Notes: generated from the letters alone by a model not told the origin. DNA of 64,000 bases from an uncultured Lachnospiraceae bacterium (GCA_944381575.1 CALWLS010000004.1:124001-188000); one strand, 5' to 3'. Shown: positions 1 to 8,938, counted from the first letter of the stretch. Program-made: numbers and translations.

Positions 1-1366
1 TCATACCCGCGATCGCGCCGGCGCGGTTGATCCTCTTCCAGAAAAGGCTCAAGATCATCAGCGGCCCGAAGGTGGCGCCGAAGCCCGCCCAGGCAAAGCT
101 TACAATGGTAAATATTACGCTGTTCTCATCAAGGGCGATGATTATCGCAACGGCGGTTACAGCCAGCAGCGTAAAGCGCGATACCCACATGATACGTCTG
201 TCATCGGCATTTTTATGGAACAGTCCCTGGTATATATTTTTGGCAAATGCAGACGCCGCTATCAGCAGATATGAGTCTGAAGAACTGATGGTAGCTGCAA
301 GTATTCCCGCCATCACAAGCCCGGCAAGCACCGGAGGCAGGAGCCTCGTGGCCAACAGAATGAAAATATTTTCCGCATCTGACTTGGTAGTAAGTACGTC
401 CGGATAGAGCGAACGGCCCATAAGTCCGATAAATACCGCTATCGTCAGAGAGATAAGCACCCAGACGGTCGCGATGCGCCTTGAACGTGTAAGCTCGTCC
501 TCGTGGCGTATGGCCATGAATCTTAAGAGCACCTGAGGCATTCCAAAATAGCCAAGTCCCCATGCGAGGGATGAAATTATGGTAAGCAGGCTGTAATCAG
601 CGCGGTCCCCGAACTGAGGCACGCCGTTTACGATCTGCTGCACGCCGTCAGCCGTCACAGGCGTTGAAGTTCCGAAAAACTCCAAAAATCCCGGTATGGA
701 GCCAACATTATCAAGCACTACTCCCGGACCTCCTGCGGCAACGGTTCCGGTAATAACGATCACGATAAGCGCAACTATCATGACCATTGCCTGCATGAAA
801 TCCGAAGCACTTTCAGCTAAGAAACCGCCTATGATAGTATAGACAAGCACGAAAAGGGCTCCGACTATCATCATTGGAACATAATCGAATCCGAACAGTG
901 TTGAGAACAGCTTACCGCAGGTAACGAGACAGCTTGCCGCATAAACCGTAAAGAATATCAGTATGAATACAGCGGAAATAGTCATTACCGCCTTGCCTTC
1001 CTCGTGAAACCTGTTGGAGAAAAACTCCGGAAGGGTGATGGCGTTGCCTGCCTTCTCACTGTAACGGCGGAGCCTTTTTGAGGTTATGAGCCAGTTGATA
1101 TAGGTACCGATGGCAAGGCCTATCGCTGTCCAGGAGGCATCTGCGACACCGCACCAGTATGCCACTCCCGGAAGTCCCATAAGCAGCCATCCGGACATGT
1201 CCGAAGCCTCCGCACTCATGGCGGTTACCCATGGTCCGAGCGAGCGCCCTCCAAGAAAATAATCCTCGGAGCTCTTGTTCGCTCTCTTTGCAAACATGAC
1301 TCCTATAAAGATCACGACCGCCATATATACGATCATGGTGATCATGATCTGCATTGAATCCTGCAT
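1..1366 (-). CDS. putP: Sodium/proline symporter, SSS family (partial)
   Basis: Integral membrane symporter that imports L-proline with Na+. The reading frame is open from ATG at 1366 to the left edge (455 codons), so the C-terminus lies outside the window. The start follows an AGGAGGG site with good spacing. The translation begins MQDSMQIMITMIVYMAVV and contains family hallmarks: YFLGGRSLGPWVTAMSAEAS, the DMSGWLLMGLPG segment of transmembrane helix 2, and at the left edge SFAWAGFGATFGP, all typical of PutP rather than PanF or sugar SSS members. Many hydrophobic helices are evident. No partner gene is close; the neighbour on the other side is divergent. Assignment to the proline subfamily is by motif memory, not by search. 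Confidence 0.9.
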   Translation of the reverse strand, partial: MQDSMQIMITMIVYMAVVIFIGVMFAKRANKSSEDYFLGGRSLGPWVTAMSAEASDMSGWLLMGLPGVAYWCGVADASWTAIGLAIGTYINWLITSKRLRRYSEKAGNAITLPEFFSNRFHEEGKAVMTISAVFILIFFTVYAASCLVTCGKLFSTLFGFDYVPMMIVGALFVLVYTIIGGFLAESASDFMQAMVMIVALIVIVITGTVAAGGPGVVLDNVGSIPGFLEFFGTSTPVTADGVQQIVNGVPQFGDRADYSLLTIISSLAWGLGYFGMPQVLLRFMAIRHEDELTRSRRIATVWVLISLTIAVFIGLMGRSLYPDVLTTKSDAENIFILLATRLLPPVLAGLVMAGILAATISSSDSYLLIAASAFAKNIYQGLFHKNADDRRIMWVSRFTLLAVTAVAIIIALDENSVIFTIVSFAWAGFGATFGPLMILSLFWKRINRAGAIAGM

Positions 1367-1635
1367 ATATCCCTCCTGTTCCTGAATCATTCAGGTTATT
1401 GTCATAGATGCTATTATGTGGCATCAACGGGCATTAAATCAAGCTTATATTACAAATATTTTTCAGGCAAAGTAAATGTCGACATTATTATAATGTCTCG
1501 CTTAGAGCATCCTATGCATAATTCACAAATTTACACAATTAAAATCAGTCTAAATAAAAATCCTATCTCTGATAAAATATAAATAAATATATTTGAAATA
1601 CCATTAAATGAATTCTGACGAAAGGAGAGCATGCC
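1367..1635. other. Divergent intergenic region
   Basis: This 269-bp AT-rich region separates the leftward putP-like gene from the rightward rubredoxin operon and must hold promoters for both. A short palindromic stretch, gacattattataatgtc, lies at about 1480-1497 and could be an operator; this is inference. No ORF with a ribosome binding site is visible in it. Confidence 0.4.
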
Positions 1636-2379
1636 ATGAAATATATCTGTACGATCTGCGGATATATCTATGATGAGGCAAAAGAGGGCAGGACTTTTAA
1701 GGGCCTCCCTGATTCATGGGTATGTCCTGTATGCGGAGCGGCAAAGAACGCATTCAAGGCTGATGAAAACAGTAAACCGCTATCCGGAGCGGAAGCTTCA
1801 GGCGCCGCGGCTGAAGCAGGATCAGACCTTGAAGCAGATAAGAAAAACACGGATAATGCATTTTCAGAAACAATGGCGCATGCCGGTAACGGAGCTGAAG
1901 AGGAATTTGACGAGGATATGAAAAAGCTCTCTGCGGGAGAGCTTGCAGCACTTTGCTCCAATCTTGCCAGAGGCTGCGAAAAACAGTATATGGCAAGGGA
2001 GGCCGCTCTCTTTAAGGAGATAGCCGATTACTTTTCCACGACTGCTCCGGCTGTGCCTGAGACTGACATAGAACATTTAGCTGCACTATTTAAAAAGGAT
2101 CTTGAATCAGGATATCCTGAGCTTTTTAATGAGGCAGACAGTGCTTTGGACCGCGGCACCAAGCGTATATGCGTATGGGGAGAAAAGGTCACAAATATTC
2201 AGAGCACTCTGCTTGCAAGATGGGAAAGAGAAGGGGATGCCTTCCTTAAGAACGCGGAGGTCTGGGTATGCAGCGTCTGCGGATTTATATATGTAGGAAA
2301 TACTCCTCCGGAGATATGCCCTGTATGCAAGGTCCCTTCATGGAAATTTGATAAGATCGAAAGGAGGTATCCGGCATGA
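1636..2379 (+). CDS. Protein with two rubredoxin domains flanking a helical domain
   Basis: Predicted cytoplasmic electron carrier of 247 residues. Residues 1-45 are a rubredoxin-type domain with Cys5/Cys8 and Cys30/Cys33 ([18 protein letters not shown]). The last 40 residues are a second, rubrerythrin-type rubredoxin knuckle ([12 protein letters not shown] and CPVC). Between them are an Ala/Glu/Asp-rich linker (about 50-95) and a helical region (about 95-205) that looks like a degenerate rubrerythrin-type bundle, though I do not see a clear diiron ExxH set. The start follows gaAAGGAGAgc. Its stop overlaps the ATG of the ferredoxin gene by 4 bp, so the two are probably co-translated and may share a redox or oxidative-stress role. 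The exact substrate is unknown. Confidence 0.85.
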   Translation: MKYICTICGYIYDEAKEGRTFKGLPDSWVCPVCGAAKNAFKADENSKPLSGAEASGAAAEAGSDLEADKKNTDNAFSETMAHAGNGAEEEFDEDMKKLSAGELAALCSNLARGCEKQYMAREAALFKEIADYFSTTAPAVPETDIEHLAALFKKDLESGYPELFNEADSALDRGTKRICVWGEKVTNIQSTLLARWEREGDAFLKNAEVWVCSVCGFIYVGNTPPEICPVCKVPSWKFDKIERRYPA

Positions 2380-2873
2380 AAAAGGCTGCATTCAGAAATC
2401 TAAGGCTTTGTACCAAGGACTGCCTGTGCCTGTATGTCTGTCCTACCGGAGCCACGGATACAGAGGACAGTATCATTGACGTATCAAAATGCATAGGCTG
2501 CGGGGACTGTGCTGCGGCATGCCCGAGCGGCGCCATATCCATGTTGTCCACGGAGCTTCCGCCGCAGCAAAAGAAAGCAGAAAATGTCATTTCTTACGCA
2601 AGAAAGCTTACGAAAAACAAGGCTGACGAAGAACAGATAGCGTCTGCCATATCCGGAATGGTCATAAATGACGGCATGTACCGCCTCATGACCGCGCTTG
2701 CAAAGTCAGCGCGCCTTGTTAATGAGGATATAATGAGGGAATCCGGCTACATGCTGCCGCAGAGTAAAAACACTAAAGAACTGCTTGAGGACCTTTTAAA
2801 TGATCCTCCTGCAGCCGGCTTCCCGGTAGATGCGGCTAAGGAACTGCTGAGACTGATAAAATTTAATGAGTGA
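2376..2873 (+). CDS. 2[4Fe-4S]-type ferredoxin-domain protein
   Basis: 165-residue cytoplasmic iron-sulfur protein. The second cluster motif is canonical ([12 protein letters not shown], from Cys38). The first is unusual: Cys12, Cys16, Cys18 and Cys22 in [12 protein letters not shown], i.e. CxxxCxCxxxCP rather than CxxCxxCxxxCP. The C-terminal 100 residues are helical and of unknown function. ATGA overlap with the double-rubredoxin gene and the shared AAGGAGG site inside that gene's end indicate translational coupling; the two proteins may exchange electrons (inference). A hairpin terminator follows. Confidence 0.85.
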   Translation: MKKAAFRNLRLCTKDCLCLYVCPTGATDTEDSIIDVSKCIGCGDCAAACPSGAISMLSTELPPQQKKAENVISYARKLTKNKADEEQIASAISGMVINDGMYRLMTALAKSARLVNEDIMRESGYMLPQSKNTKELLEDLLNDPPAAGFPVDAAKELLRLIKFNE

Positions 2874-2893
2874 CAAGTTGTTTCAAACCACAA

Positions 2894-2924
2894 AAATCCC
2901 ATGGATCTTTCATCCATGGGATTT
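2894..2924 (+). terminator. Hairpin terminator after the rubredoxin/ferredoxin operon
   Basis: A perfect 13-bp inverted repeat (aaatcccatggat / atccatgggattt) with a 5-base loop begins 20 bp after the ferredoxin stop codon. The T-tract after it is weak (cgtttc...ttatttt), and it may work in both directions against the tRNA genes read from the other side. Confidence 0.7.
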
Positions 2925-2952
2925 CGTTTCAGCCTTATTTTAAGCCGTTATA

Positions 2953-3032
2953 TGCGGATAACAGGACTTGAACCTGCACGGTCTCCCACCAGAACCTAAA
3001 TCTGGCGCGTCTGCCAATTCCGCCATATCCGC
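2953..3032 (-). tRNA. tRNA-Leu (anticodon TAG)
   Basis: The minus strand folds as a class II tRNA: acceptor GCGGATA paired with TATCCGC, discriminator A, anticodon stem CCAGA/TCTGG around loop TTTAGGT (anticodon TAG), short variable arm, and T-arm GTTCAAGTC. CCA is not encoded. Confidence 0.93.
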
Positions 3033-3131
3033 GTTTTATCCGGTGGGCATGCACTCGCATATAAGGGCGATCGCTTGAAGACAATCAGGCTTTTACTGCC
3101 CCAGCCCCATGCATCTTCCACACAACATAAG

Positions 3132-3203
3132 CAGGGCCAGCGGGATTCGAACCCTCGAATGCAGCAGTCAAAGTGCTGTGCCTTACCGCTTGGCTATGGC
3201 CCT
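3132..3203 (-). tRNA. tRNA-Gln (anticodon TTG)
   Basis: Minus-strand cloverleaf with acceptor AGGGCCA / TGGCCCT, D-arm TAGCCAAGCGGTAAGGCA typical of tRNA-Gln, anticodon stem CAGCA/TGCTG with loop CTTTGAC (anticodon TTG), and T-loop GGTTCGAATCC. CCA is not encoded. It lies about 100 bp upstream of tRNA-Leu on the same strand, so both are probably one transcript. Confidence 0.93.
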
Positions 3204-3216
3204 GAGTCAGTTTGTA

Positions 3217-3246
3217 ATTTTATCATAGTATAAGCTCTTTTGTAAA
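3217..3246 (-). promoter_or_regulatory. Candidate sigma-A promoter of the tRNA-Gln/tRNA-Leu unit
   Basis: Read on the minus strand: TTTACA (-35), 18-bp spacer, TAAAAT (-10), ending 14 bp before the tRNA-Gln 5' end. Confidence 0.55.
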
Positions 3247-4013
3247 GCTCGGTAAAACCGACCTTGTAACCTTGAACTAAATCAAGGCTCTGAGCCGTTT
3301 TTCCTGTATATCTACATCTCTGGATTTATGACAAATTGATAGGAGCTTCCGTTCATTGCCTGAATCAGAAGCTCCCATCACTGGTTATCTGCCATTGGAC
3401 TGTTCCCCTTTCAGTTTAGTAATGTGATCATTACGTTTCCGCCTTTCTCTTTGGCTTATCTGATAGATTTCATTGACTTGAAATATATCCGATAATGATC
3501 AGGTTCCATGGCTGCTATGTTGTTACGCTTAAGACCTTCCTTATGATTATCATCTGATATTATTGAAATAAGATAAAACCTTAAAGGATGCTTCAGATCT
3601 GATGTTTTCATATATCTGATAATGTATAATCCCATTACCGATATATTAATTCTCATCGGCCTCTACAGATCCCTTAATCTGGGATATCTGTAATTAAATG
3701 ATGTATCTGTCATTTTAAATGCGCCTCGTGGCATTTGTCATATGAGCTTTTGATACATCTGATGCATCTTGAATAATTTATGATGTATGTTATACATCTT
3801 TCATTATCCTTTGCTTCTCCTGATGTATGTTATACATCTATTGAAGCTTTGCTGCATTTTTAAGATCCTTTTGCTTATCTCTCAATGTTTATCATCTGAT
3901 AGATAAGGTGTTTCTTAAGTTGTCTTTATGATACCATATGCTAACATATATGACAATTAGCAAATGTATCAAAATAAAAACAAGATTGTTTGTCTAAAAA
4001 TACAATTTGTGTA
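3247..4013. other. Long AT-rich intergenic region with repeated palindromes
   Basis: About 770 bp without a convincing gene. It contains many near-repeats of gatgtat/atacatc/tgatacatc/gatgcatc (3697-3970), including two identical 19-bp palindromes listed separately. A 66-codon minus-strand ORF (3456-3656) has only a weak ribosome binding site and no recognisable domain. The region could be a decayed gene or a control region; the adjacent genes on both sides are transcribed leftward. Confidence 0.4.
3781..3839. repeat. Two identical 19-bp palindromic repeats, 40 bp apart
   Basis: tgatgtatgttatacatct occurs at 3781-3799 and again at 3821-3839. Each copy is itself a dyad (GATGTAT-gtt-ATACATC). 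The 40-bp period is close to four helical turns. Related half-sites flank them (tgatacatctgatgcatc at 3751-3768). This arrangement suits cooperative binding by a dimeric DNA-binding protein, but no regulator gene is adjacent. Confidence 0.5.
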
Positions 4014-4721
4014 TTACTGTCTCAGCTCAAACTTATATCCTATACCCCAGACCGTTCCAAGAGACCAGCCTTTTCCGTCAGGGAGCTTCTCCCTGAGACG
4101 CTTGATATGCACGTCCACGGTCCTTGTATCCCCGAGATAATCATATCCCCAGATATTATTTAAGAGCTGCTCCCTCGTAAATACCTGATTTGGAGACGAG
4201 GCAAGGAAATATAACAGCTCCAGCTCCTTTGGAGGCATATCTATCCTCTCGTCATTATATATTACCGTATAATCCGCAAGGCTGACCTTTAATCCCGGGT
4301 ATTCGACGGTTCCCTGAGCGCTTCCGGAAGCATTTGTTTCCTTAGGGTGGGCGTTGTACCTGCGCAGCACTGCCTTGACCCTTGCCACCAGCTCCTTGGA
4401 ATCAAAGGGCTTTATCATATAGTCGTCAGCACCGAGCTCCAGTCCGAGGACCTTATCAAAAACCTCTCCCTTGGCGCTCAGCATGATCACCGGAGTATCG
4501 GACTCGGATCTTATCTGCCTGCATACCTGGTATCCGTCGATGCCCGGCAGCATCAGATCCAGGAGTATGATGTCCGGCTTATAGGTCTTAAATACCTTTA
4601 TCGCCTCTTCCCCGTCATTTACTATATGCGTATCGTAGCATTCCTTATTAAGATACAGGCTGATGAGCTCCGCTATGGACGGATCGTCATCAACTATCAT
4701 GACCTTCTGCTTTTCTGCCAT
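4014..4721 (-). CDS. OmpR/PhoB-family response regulator (orphan)
   Basis: 235-residue two-component transcription factor. Receiver domain at 1-120 with the acidic pocket Asp11-Asp13, phosphoacceptor Asp55 (IILLDLMLPG) and conserved Lys in YMIKPFD; winged-helix DNA-binding domain at about 145-233 (PPKELELLYFLASSPNQVF, DTRTVDVHIKRLREKL). It resembles the WalR/VanR/RegX3 branch. No histidine kinase is adjacent, so its partner must be elsewhere. Its 5' end overlaps the 3' end of thiE by 32 bp, so it is probably expressed as the second gene of that transcript. A short gAGGTAGGt site precedes the ATG. Confidence 0.9.
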   Translation of the reverse strand: MAEKQKVMIVDDDPSIAELISLYLNKECYDTHIVNDGEEAIKVFKTYKPDIILLDLMLPGIDGYQVCRQIRSESDTPVIMLSAKGEVFDKVLGLELGADDYMIKPFDSKELVARVKAVLRRYNAHPKETNASGSAQGTVEYPGLKVSLADYTVIYNDERIDMPPKELELLYFLASSPNQVFTREQLLNNIWGYDYLGDTRTVDVHIKRLREKLPDGKGWSLGTVWGIGYKFELRQ

Positions 4722-5361
4722 TACCTACCTCTTTAATAACCATGTCCTTAAGCGTTCTTGCGGCCTCTTCTATATCCTCCTGTCCGAATATGGCCGTTAC
4801 CACTGCAACTCCGTCTATGCCGGTTCCACTAAGCATCCCCATGTTCGAGCCGTTAATGCCGCCGATCGCCACGACAGGGATGTCCACAGCCTCCGTGATG
4901 CTCTTAAGTGTGTCTATCGGAAGCTGCTTTACGGTCTTATGGGTCGTGGTAGGGAATACCGCGCCGCTTCCAAGGTAATCCGCGCCGCATTCCACGGCCC
5001 TTTTTGCCTCCTCCACGTTGTGGGCGGAAACTCCTATGATCTTATCAGGTCCCAGCAGCTCTCTTACTCTCCCGGCCTCCATATCTTCCTGTCCCACATG
5101 TACTCCGTCTGCATCCACCTTTATGGCTGCTTCTATATCGTCATCTATAACAAATGGCACGCCGTATTTTCTGCACAGCTCCCTTATGGGAAGCGCCTCC
5201 TTTATTATCTCCTCCGTGGTCCTGCCCTTTTCCCTGAGCTGTACGAAAGTGACGCCGCCCTTTAAGGCCTTTTCCACCTGGTCGGCTATGGTTTCCCCGT
5301 CCTTAAGCCATCTTCTGTCCGTCACTGCGTAAAGCAGCATGTCTTCCTTTTTAAGCTTCAT
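4690..5361 (-). CDS. thiE: Thiamine-phosphate synthase
   Basis: Condenses HMP-pyrophosphate with thiazole phosphate to give thiamine monophosphate. TIM-barrel protein with family motifs FVQLREKG, DADGVHVGQEDM, YLGSGAVFPTTTHK and VVAIGGING. I chose ATG at 5361 because GGTGGA lies just upstream; an in-frame ATG at 5373 lacks a site. No thiC, thiD or thiG is nearby and no TPP riboswitch consensus (CTGAGA) is visible upstream; thiN is 7 kb away. The partner genes must be elsewhere, or the cell salvages precursors. It overlaps the following response regulator gene. Confidence 0.92.
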   Translation of the reverse strand: MKLKKEDMLLYAVTDRRWLKDGETIADQVEKALKGGVTFVQLREKGRTTEEIIKEALPIRELCRKYGVPFVIDDDIEAAIKVDADGVHVGQEDMEAGRVRELLGPDKIIGVSAHNVEEAKRAVECGADYLGSGAVFPTTTHKTVKQLPIDTLKSITEAVDIPVVAIGGINGSNMGMLSGTGIDGVAVVTAIFGQEDIEEAARTLKDMVIKEVGNGRKAEGHDS

Positions 5362-5520
5362 ATATTCCACCATTCATTTTATTCAAACATTATAAATGTC
5401 ACTGCCTGATACCGGCTTATATTATATTATTTCATTTTTATATTTATGTAAATGCCGTAAAAGGAGAAAGGCCTCCGCGTTCTCTTGCAAGAAATCCCAA
5501 ACTTATATATACTCGTGGTT

Positions 5521-7890
5521 ATGGAAGAAAAAACTCTTAAAATACTTGAATACGATAAAATACTCGAGCGGCTGTCCACCTACGCTACCAGCGAGGCCGG
5601 CCGCGAATACTGCTTAAGGCTTACTCCGTCCTCCAATTTCAGGCATTTAAGCCTCTGGCAGAAAAACACCACTGATGCCTGTACAAGGATAAGACTTTCA
5701 GGACACAGCGTTTCCTTCAGGGGCCTTAAGGACATCCCTGACACGCTTAAGCGCATAGATATGGGAGCCTCCCTTTCCATACCGGAGCTGTTGGCCGTAA
5801 GCGCCGTGCTCACCGTCTCGGACAGGGTAAAGCGCTTTGATGCTTATGATGAGGGCGATGAGGATTCCCTTTCGGAAATGTTCGGGATGATCGATCCCTT
5901 AAATGATATTAACCGCAATCTGCAGCGCTGCATCATAGATGAGGAGACGATCGCGGACGATGCATCTCCCGGACTTTTCTCCATCCGGAAAAGGATGCAG
6001 AAGGCCGAGAGCGACATTCACGACACCATGGCCGCAAGGCTCAATTCAAGCAGGGAGTATCTTACCGATGCAGTCATAACTCTGAGGGACGGCCGCTACT
6101 GCCTTCCGGTAAAGGCGGAATACAAGTCCAAGGTCCCAGGCATAGTGCATGATACCTCCTCCACCGGCCTCACGCTGTTTATAGAGCCCATGGCCGTGGT
6201 AAATCTCAATAATGAGCTGCGCGAGCTCGCCGGTGAAGAGCTTAAGGAGATCGAAAGGATACTTTCAGAGCTGAGTTCAAGCCTCATGCCTTATACTGAC
6301 ACCATTGCCGATAATATCAAGCTTTTGAAAAAACTCGACATGATATTCGCAAAGGCTCTTTATTCCAATGATATCGATGGTACGGAGCCAAAATTCAGCC
6401 GGGATAAAAGCATAGACTTTAAGGAGGCAAGACATCCCCTTATAGATAAGGAAAAGGCAGTCCCTGTAAATGTCCGACTCGGCAGTGATTTCGGACTGCT
6501 CATCATTACCGGTCCCAACACCGGAGGAAAAACCGTTTCGTTAAAGACCGTCGGACTGCTTACGCTTATGGCGCAGTCAGGGCTTCATATCCCTGCTGCC
6601 GATGACTCTTTTGCCGGTATATATAAAAACGTATTTGCAGACATAGGCGATGAGCAGAGCATTGAACAGAGCCTCTCAACCTTTTCGTCCCACATGACCA
6701 ATACCGTGCATATCCTTAATGAAGCGGATCCGGACTGTCTGTGTCTGTTTGATGAGCTTGGCTCCGGCACCGATCCGACGGAGGGTGCGGCACTTGGCAT
6801 CGCCATACTTGACTTTCTCCACAACATGAAGGTCAATACCATGGCCACCACCCATTACGCCGAGCTCAAGATCTACGCTCTTGAAACGCCTGGTGTTGAG
6901 AACGCCTGCTGTGAGTTCGATGTGGAGACCCTTAAGCCTACCTATAAGCTGCTTATCGGAGTACCCGGCAGATCCAACGCTTTCGCCATATCTGAACGCC
7001 TCGGGCTTCCGCAGTACATAATAGACGAGGCCAGACGGCGCATAGATACGGAAAATGAGAGCTTTGAAACCGTCATCCGCCAGCTGAATGAAGACCGTAT
7101 AGGAGCTGAAAAAGCAAGGGAAGACGCCGATAAGTACCGCCTGGAGTCCGAAAAGCTCAGGAACCGCCTTAAGGAGAGGGAGGAAAAGCTCGAAAAGAAC
7201 CGTGACAAGATCATAAATGAGGCTAAGCAGGAAGCCCAGCGTATCCTTAAGGAAGCAAAGGAGACCGCGGACAGCGCCATCAGAAATATAAACCAGCTGA
7301 AATCCGTGGAGGATTACGCGAAGGCTGAAAAGGAAAGGGAAAGGCTCCGTAAGAACCTTAAGGATACCGCTTCTAAAGGAGGATTTGGAGAAAAAGGCCC
7401 TTCGCAGCCGGTATCCCCTAAAAAGATCAAGGTCGGCGACATGGTGAGAGTCATGCCTATGGGCGGCGTCACCGCTGAGGTAATGAGCCTTCCGGATAAG
7501 GATAATAACATTTCCGTCCGCATAGGCTTCATGCAGTCAAGGGTAAGCGTAAGGGATGTGGAATTTGCAGGTAATTCAAATGCCCAAGCTTCCAAGCCTA
7601 AGCAGCCTGCAAAAAGGAGCGGCAGCTACTCGCCTAAGGCCCTTACCGTAAGCCATGAGCTCAATCTTATCGGCATGACCACCGATGAGGCCAGACCGGT
7701 GCTTGAGAAATACCTTGACGACGCATACCTCGCCCATATGGATCAGGTACGCATAGTACACGGCCGAGGTACCGGTGCCCTCAAGAACATGGTGCATGAA
7801 CGCCTGAAAAAGATCAAATATGTGGATTCCTTCCGTCTGGGGGTTTTCGGCGAGGGAGACACAGGAGTTACCATCGTTAAGTTTAAATAA
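5521..7890 (+). CDS. mutS2: MutS2 endonuclease / ribosome rescue ATPase
   Basis: 789-residue cytoplasmic MutS2. The N-terminus EKTLKILEYDKILERL is the family signature. The ABC-type ATPase core has Walker A GPNTGGKT near residue 331 and a signature/Walker B region LFDELGSGTDPTEGAALGIA. A long coiled coil follows (about 500-630), then a linker rich in Lys/Ser/Pro and a C-terminal Smr nuclease domain (LNLIGMTTDEA, VHGRGTGAL). Established roles are suppression of homologous recombination and splitting of collided ribosomes. The frame stays open upstream to a TTG at 5485 but AAGGAG is too far from it; ATG 5521 gives the usual MutS2 N-terminus although its own site is poor. Confidence 0.93.
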   Translation: MEEKTLKILEYDKILERLSTYATSEAGREYCLRLTPSSNFRHLSLWQKNTTDACTRIRLSGHSVSFRGLKDIPDTLKRIDMGASLSIPELLAVSAVLTVSDRVKRFDAYDEGDEDSLSEMFGMIDPLNDINRNLQRCIIDEETIADDASPGLFSIRKRMQKAESDIHDTMAARLNSSREYLTDAVITLRDGRYCLPVKAEYKSKVPGIVHDTSSTGLTLFIEPMAVVNLNNELRELAGEELKEIERILSELSSSLMPYTDTIADNIKLLKKLDMIFAKALYSNDIDGTEPKFSRDKSIDFKEARHPLIDKEKAVPVNVRLGSDFGLLIITGPNTGGKTVSLKTVGLLTLMAQSGLHIPAADDSFAGIYKNVFADIGDEQSIEQSLSTFSSHMTNTVHILNEADPDCLCLFDELGSGTDPTEGAALGIAILDFLHNMKVNTMATTHYAELKIYALETPGVENACCEFDVETLKPTYKLLIGVPGRSNAFAISERLGLPQYIIDEARRRIDTENESFETVIRQLNEDRIGAEKAREDADKYRLESEKLRNRLKEREEKLEKNRDKIINEAKQEAQRILKEAKETADSAIRNINQLKSVEDYAKAEKERERLRKNLKDTASKGGFGEKGPSQPVSPKKIKVGDMVRVMPMGGVTAEVMSLPDKDNNISVRIGFMQSRVSVRDVEFAGNSNAQASKPKQPAKRSGSYSPKALTVSHELNLIGMTTDEARPVLEKYLDDAYLAHMDQVRIVHGRGTGALKNMVHERLKKIKYVDSFRLGVFGEGDTGVTIVKFK

Positions 7891-7905
7891 GATAAACTAA
7901 TTATA

Positions 7906-7956
7906 TTTAAGAACACTAAAAAAGGCTTCATTTAAGAACGCTGAAAAAAGACTTCA
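7906..7956. repeat. Imperfect 25-bp tandem repeat
   Basis: Two adjacent near-copies, tttaagaacactaaaaaagg.. and tttaagaacgctgaaaaaag.., each ending in cttca, lie just after the mutS2 stop. They do not code for anything I recognise. Confidence 0.6.
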
Positions 7957-7975
7957 TAATAAAACCTGATATAAA

Positions 7976-8055
7976 AGAAGCAGGAGCCCGGCCTTAACTG
8001 TCTCTCACAAGGAGAGCACGTCGGCCATTCCACAATTTGGGTCCTGCTTCTTTTT
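7976..8055. terminator. Long branched hairpin with T-tracts between convergent genes
   Basis: Nested pairing on the plus strand: outer stem GAAGCAGGA/TCCTGCTTC (977-985 with 8042-8050), extended by CCC/GGG after a bulged G, then GGCC/GGCC (7990-7993 with 8023-8026), then CTCTC/GAGAG with a 5-base loop. It is followed by TTTTT, and the other strand also ends in a T-rich run. It sits between convergent mutS2 and the amidase gene, so a bidirectional terminator is the simplest reading; a 75-nt multi-stem element could also be a small RNA. Confidence 0.7.
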
Positions 8056-8146
8056 ATTTATACTTATTAATGCCTGTCCAGTTAATTATGTCTGTCCTGT
8101 CAATACTACCAGTCCGGCTCAAGACCGCCGGTATACCCTCTGCGGA

Positions 8147-8938
8147 TCAAAGATCATAAAGCTCTGCCCTGCGGTTTTCGTAGGTATTTATCCTCGCCCT
8201 CAGCTCGTCCTGATAATCAGGATCGATGATGTCATAGACCAGGCCTTCTCTGTCCGATGCTCTCGCGGTGACTATTCCCGCCGGATCAACTATCGAGGAC
8301 CTGCCGAAAAACTCAGGGCCGTACTGGTTTACTGCAAGCACATACTGCAGATTGGAGAGCGCCGCTCCCTTTATAAGTATATCCCAGGCGTCATGTCTCG
8401 GCGTATAAAACGCTGCCGGGACCACCAGGAGTTCAAGATCCTTCAGGCACAGGCTCCTCAGATATTCCGGGAATCTCAGCTCATAGCAGACCGCAACACC
8501 TATCCTTCCTATGTCAAGATCGAAAATTCCAATACCGTCGCCCCTGTCAAAGGTATCTGACTCTCTGCTGTCATATGCATCGAAAAGATGGGCCTTGCTG
8601 TAGCTTCCCACTGTCCTTCCGGCTCTGTCCATGATGAGGGCCGTATTATACAGCTTTCCTTCCTTTCTCATGGGAAATGTCCCGGTCACTATATTTACAT
8701 TATACTTTTTGGCATATTCGGAAAAAGCCTCCTCAAATCTTTCGTAGGTGCCTTGTCCTGCCGTGAGCCTCTCTTCCTTTTCCGGAAATTCATAAAACAT
8801 TTCCGGAAGGCATATCAGGTCTATTTTTTTGTATCTTAAAAATGCTTCGTCAATAAGCTCAAGCGCCCGTCTAAGATTGTCCTCCTTATCCGGAGTAACT
8901 CCTACCTGTATACCCAGTATGCCAAGCTTATCCTTCAT
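8147..8938 (-). CDS. Carbon-nitrogen hydrolase (nitrilase superfamily amidase)
   Basis: 263-residue cytoplasmic amidase. The catalytic triad of the superfamily is visible: Glu in LICLPEMFYEFPE, Lys in YSKAHLF, and nucleophilic Cys in VAVCYELRFPE. The GRIGVAVCYELRFPEYLR segment resembles omega-amidases (2-oxoglutaramate/2-oxosuccinamate) such as YafV/Nit2, but the substrate is inferred only. Its start overlaps the 3' end of ftsH by 11 bp on the same strand, so it is the distal gene of an ftsH transcript. The structured terminator at 7976-8055 lies downstream. Confidence 0.88.
   Translation of the reverse strand: MKDKLGILGIQVGVTPDKEDNLRRALELIDEAFLRYKKIDLICLPEMFYEFPEKEERLTAGQGTYERFEEAFSEYAKKYNVNIVTGTFPMRKEGKLYNTALIMDRAGRTVGSYSKAHLFDAYDSRESDTFDRGDGIGIFDLDIGRIGVAVCYELRFPEYLRSLCLKDLELLVVPAAFYTPRHDAWDILIKGAALSNLQYVLAVNQYGPEFFGRSSIVDPAGIVTARASDREGLVYDIIDPDYQDELRARINTYENRRAELYDL

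Noticed and set aside
27..1427. Short ORFs across the left edge on both strands
   Set aside because: They lie in other frames of the partial putP gene, which is open across the whole interval.
3456..3656. 66-codon ORF in the long intergenic region
   Set aside because: Weak ribosome site, no recognised domain, and repeat-rich surroundings; I do not report it as a gene.
3697..3970. CRISPR array
   Set aside because: Repeats are short palindromes with unequal spacing and only two exact copies; no cas genes are present anywhere in the window.
5374..5520. TPP riboswitch before thiE
   Set aside because: The conserved CTGAGA and related motifs are not present in the leader.
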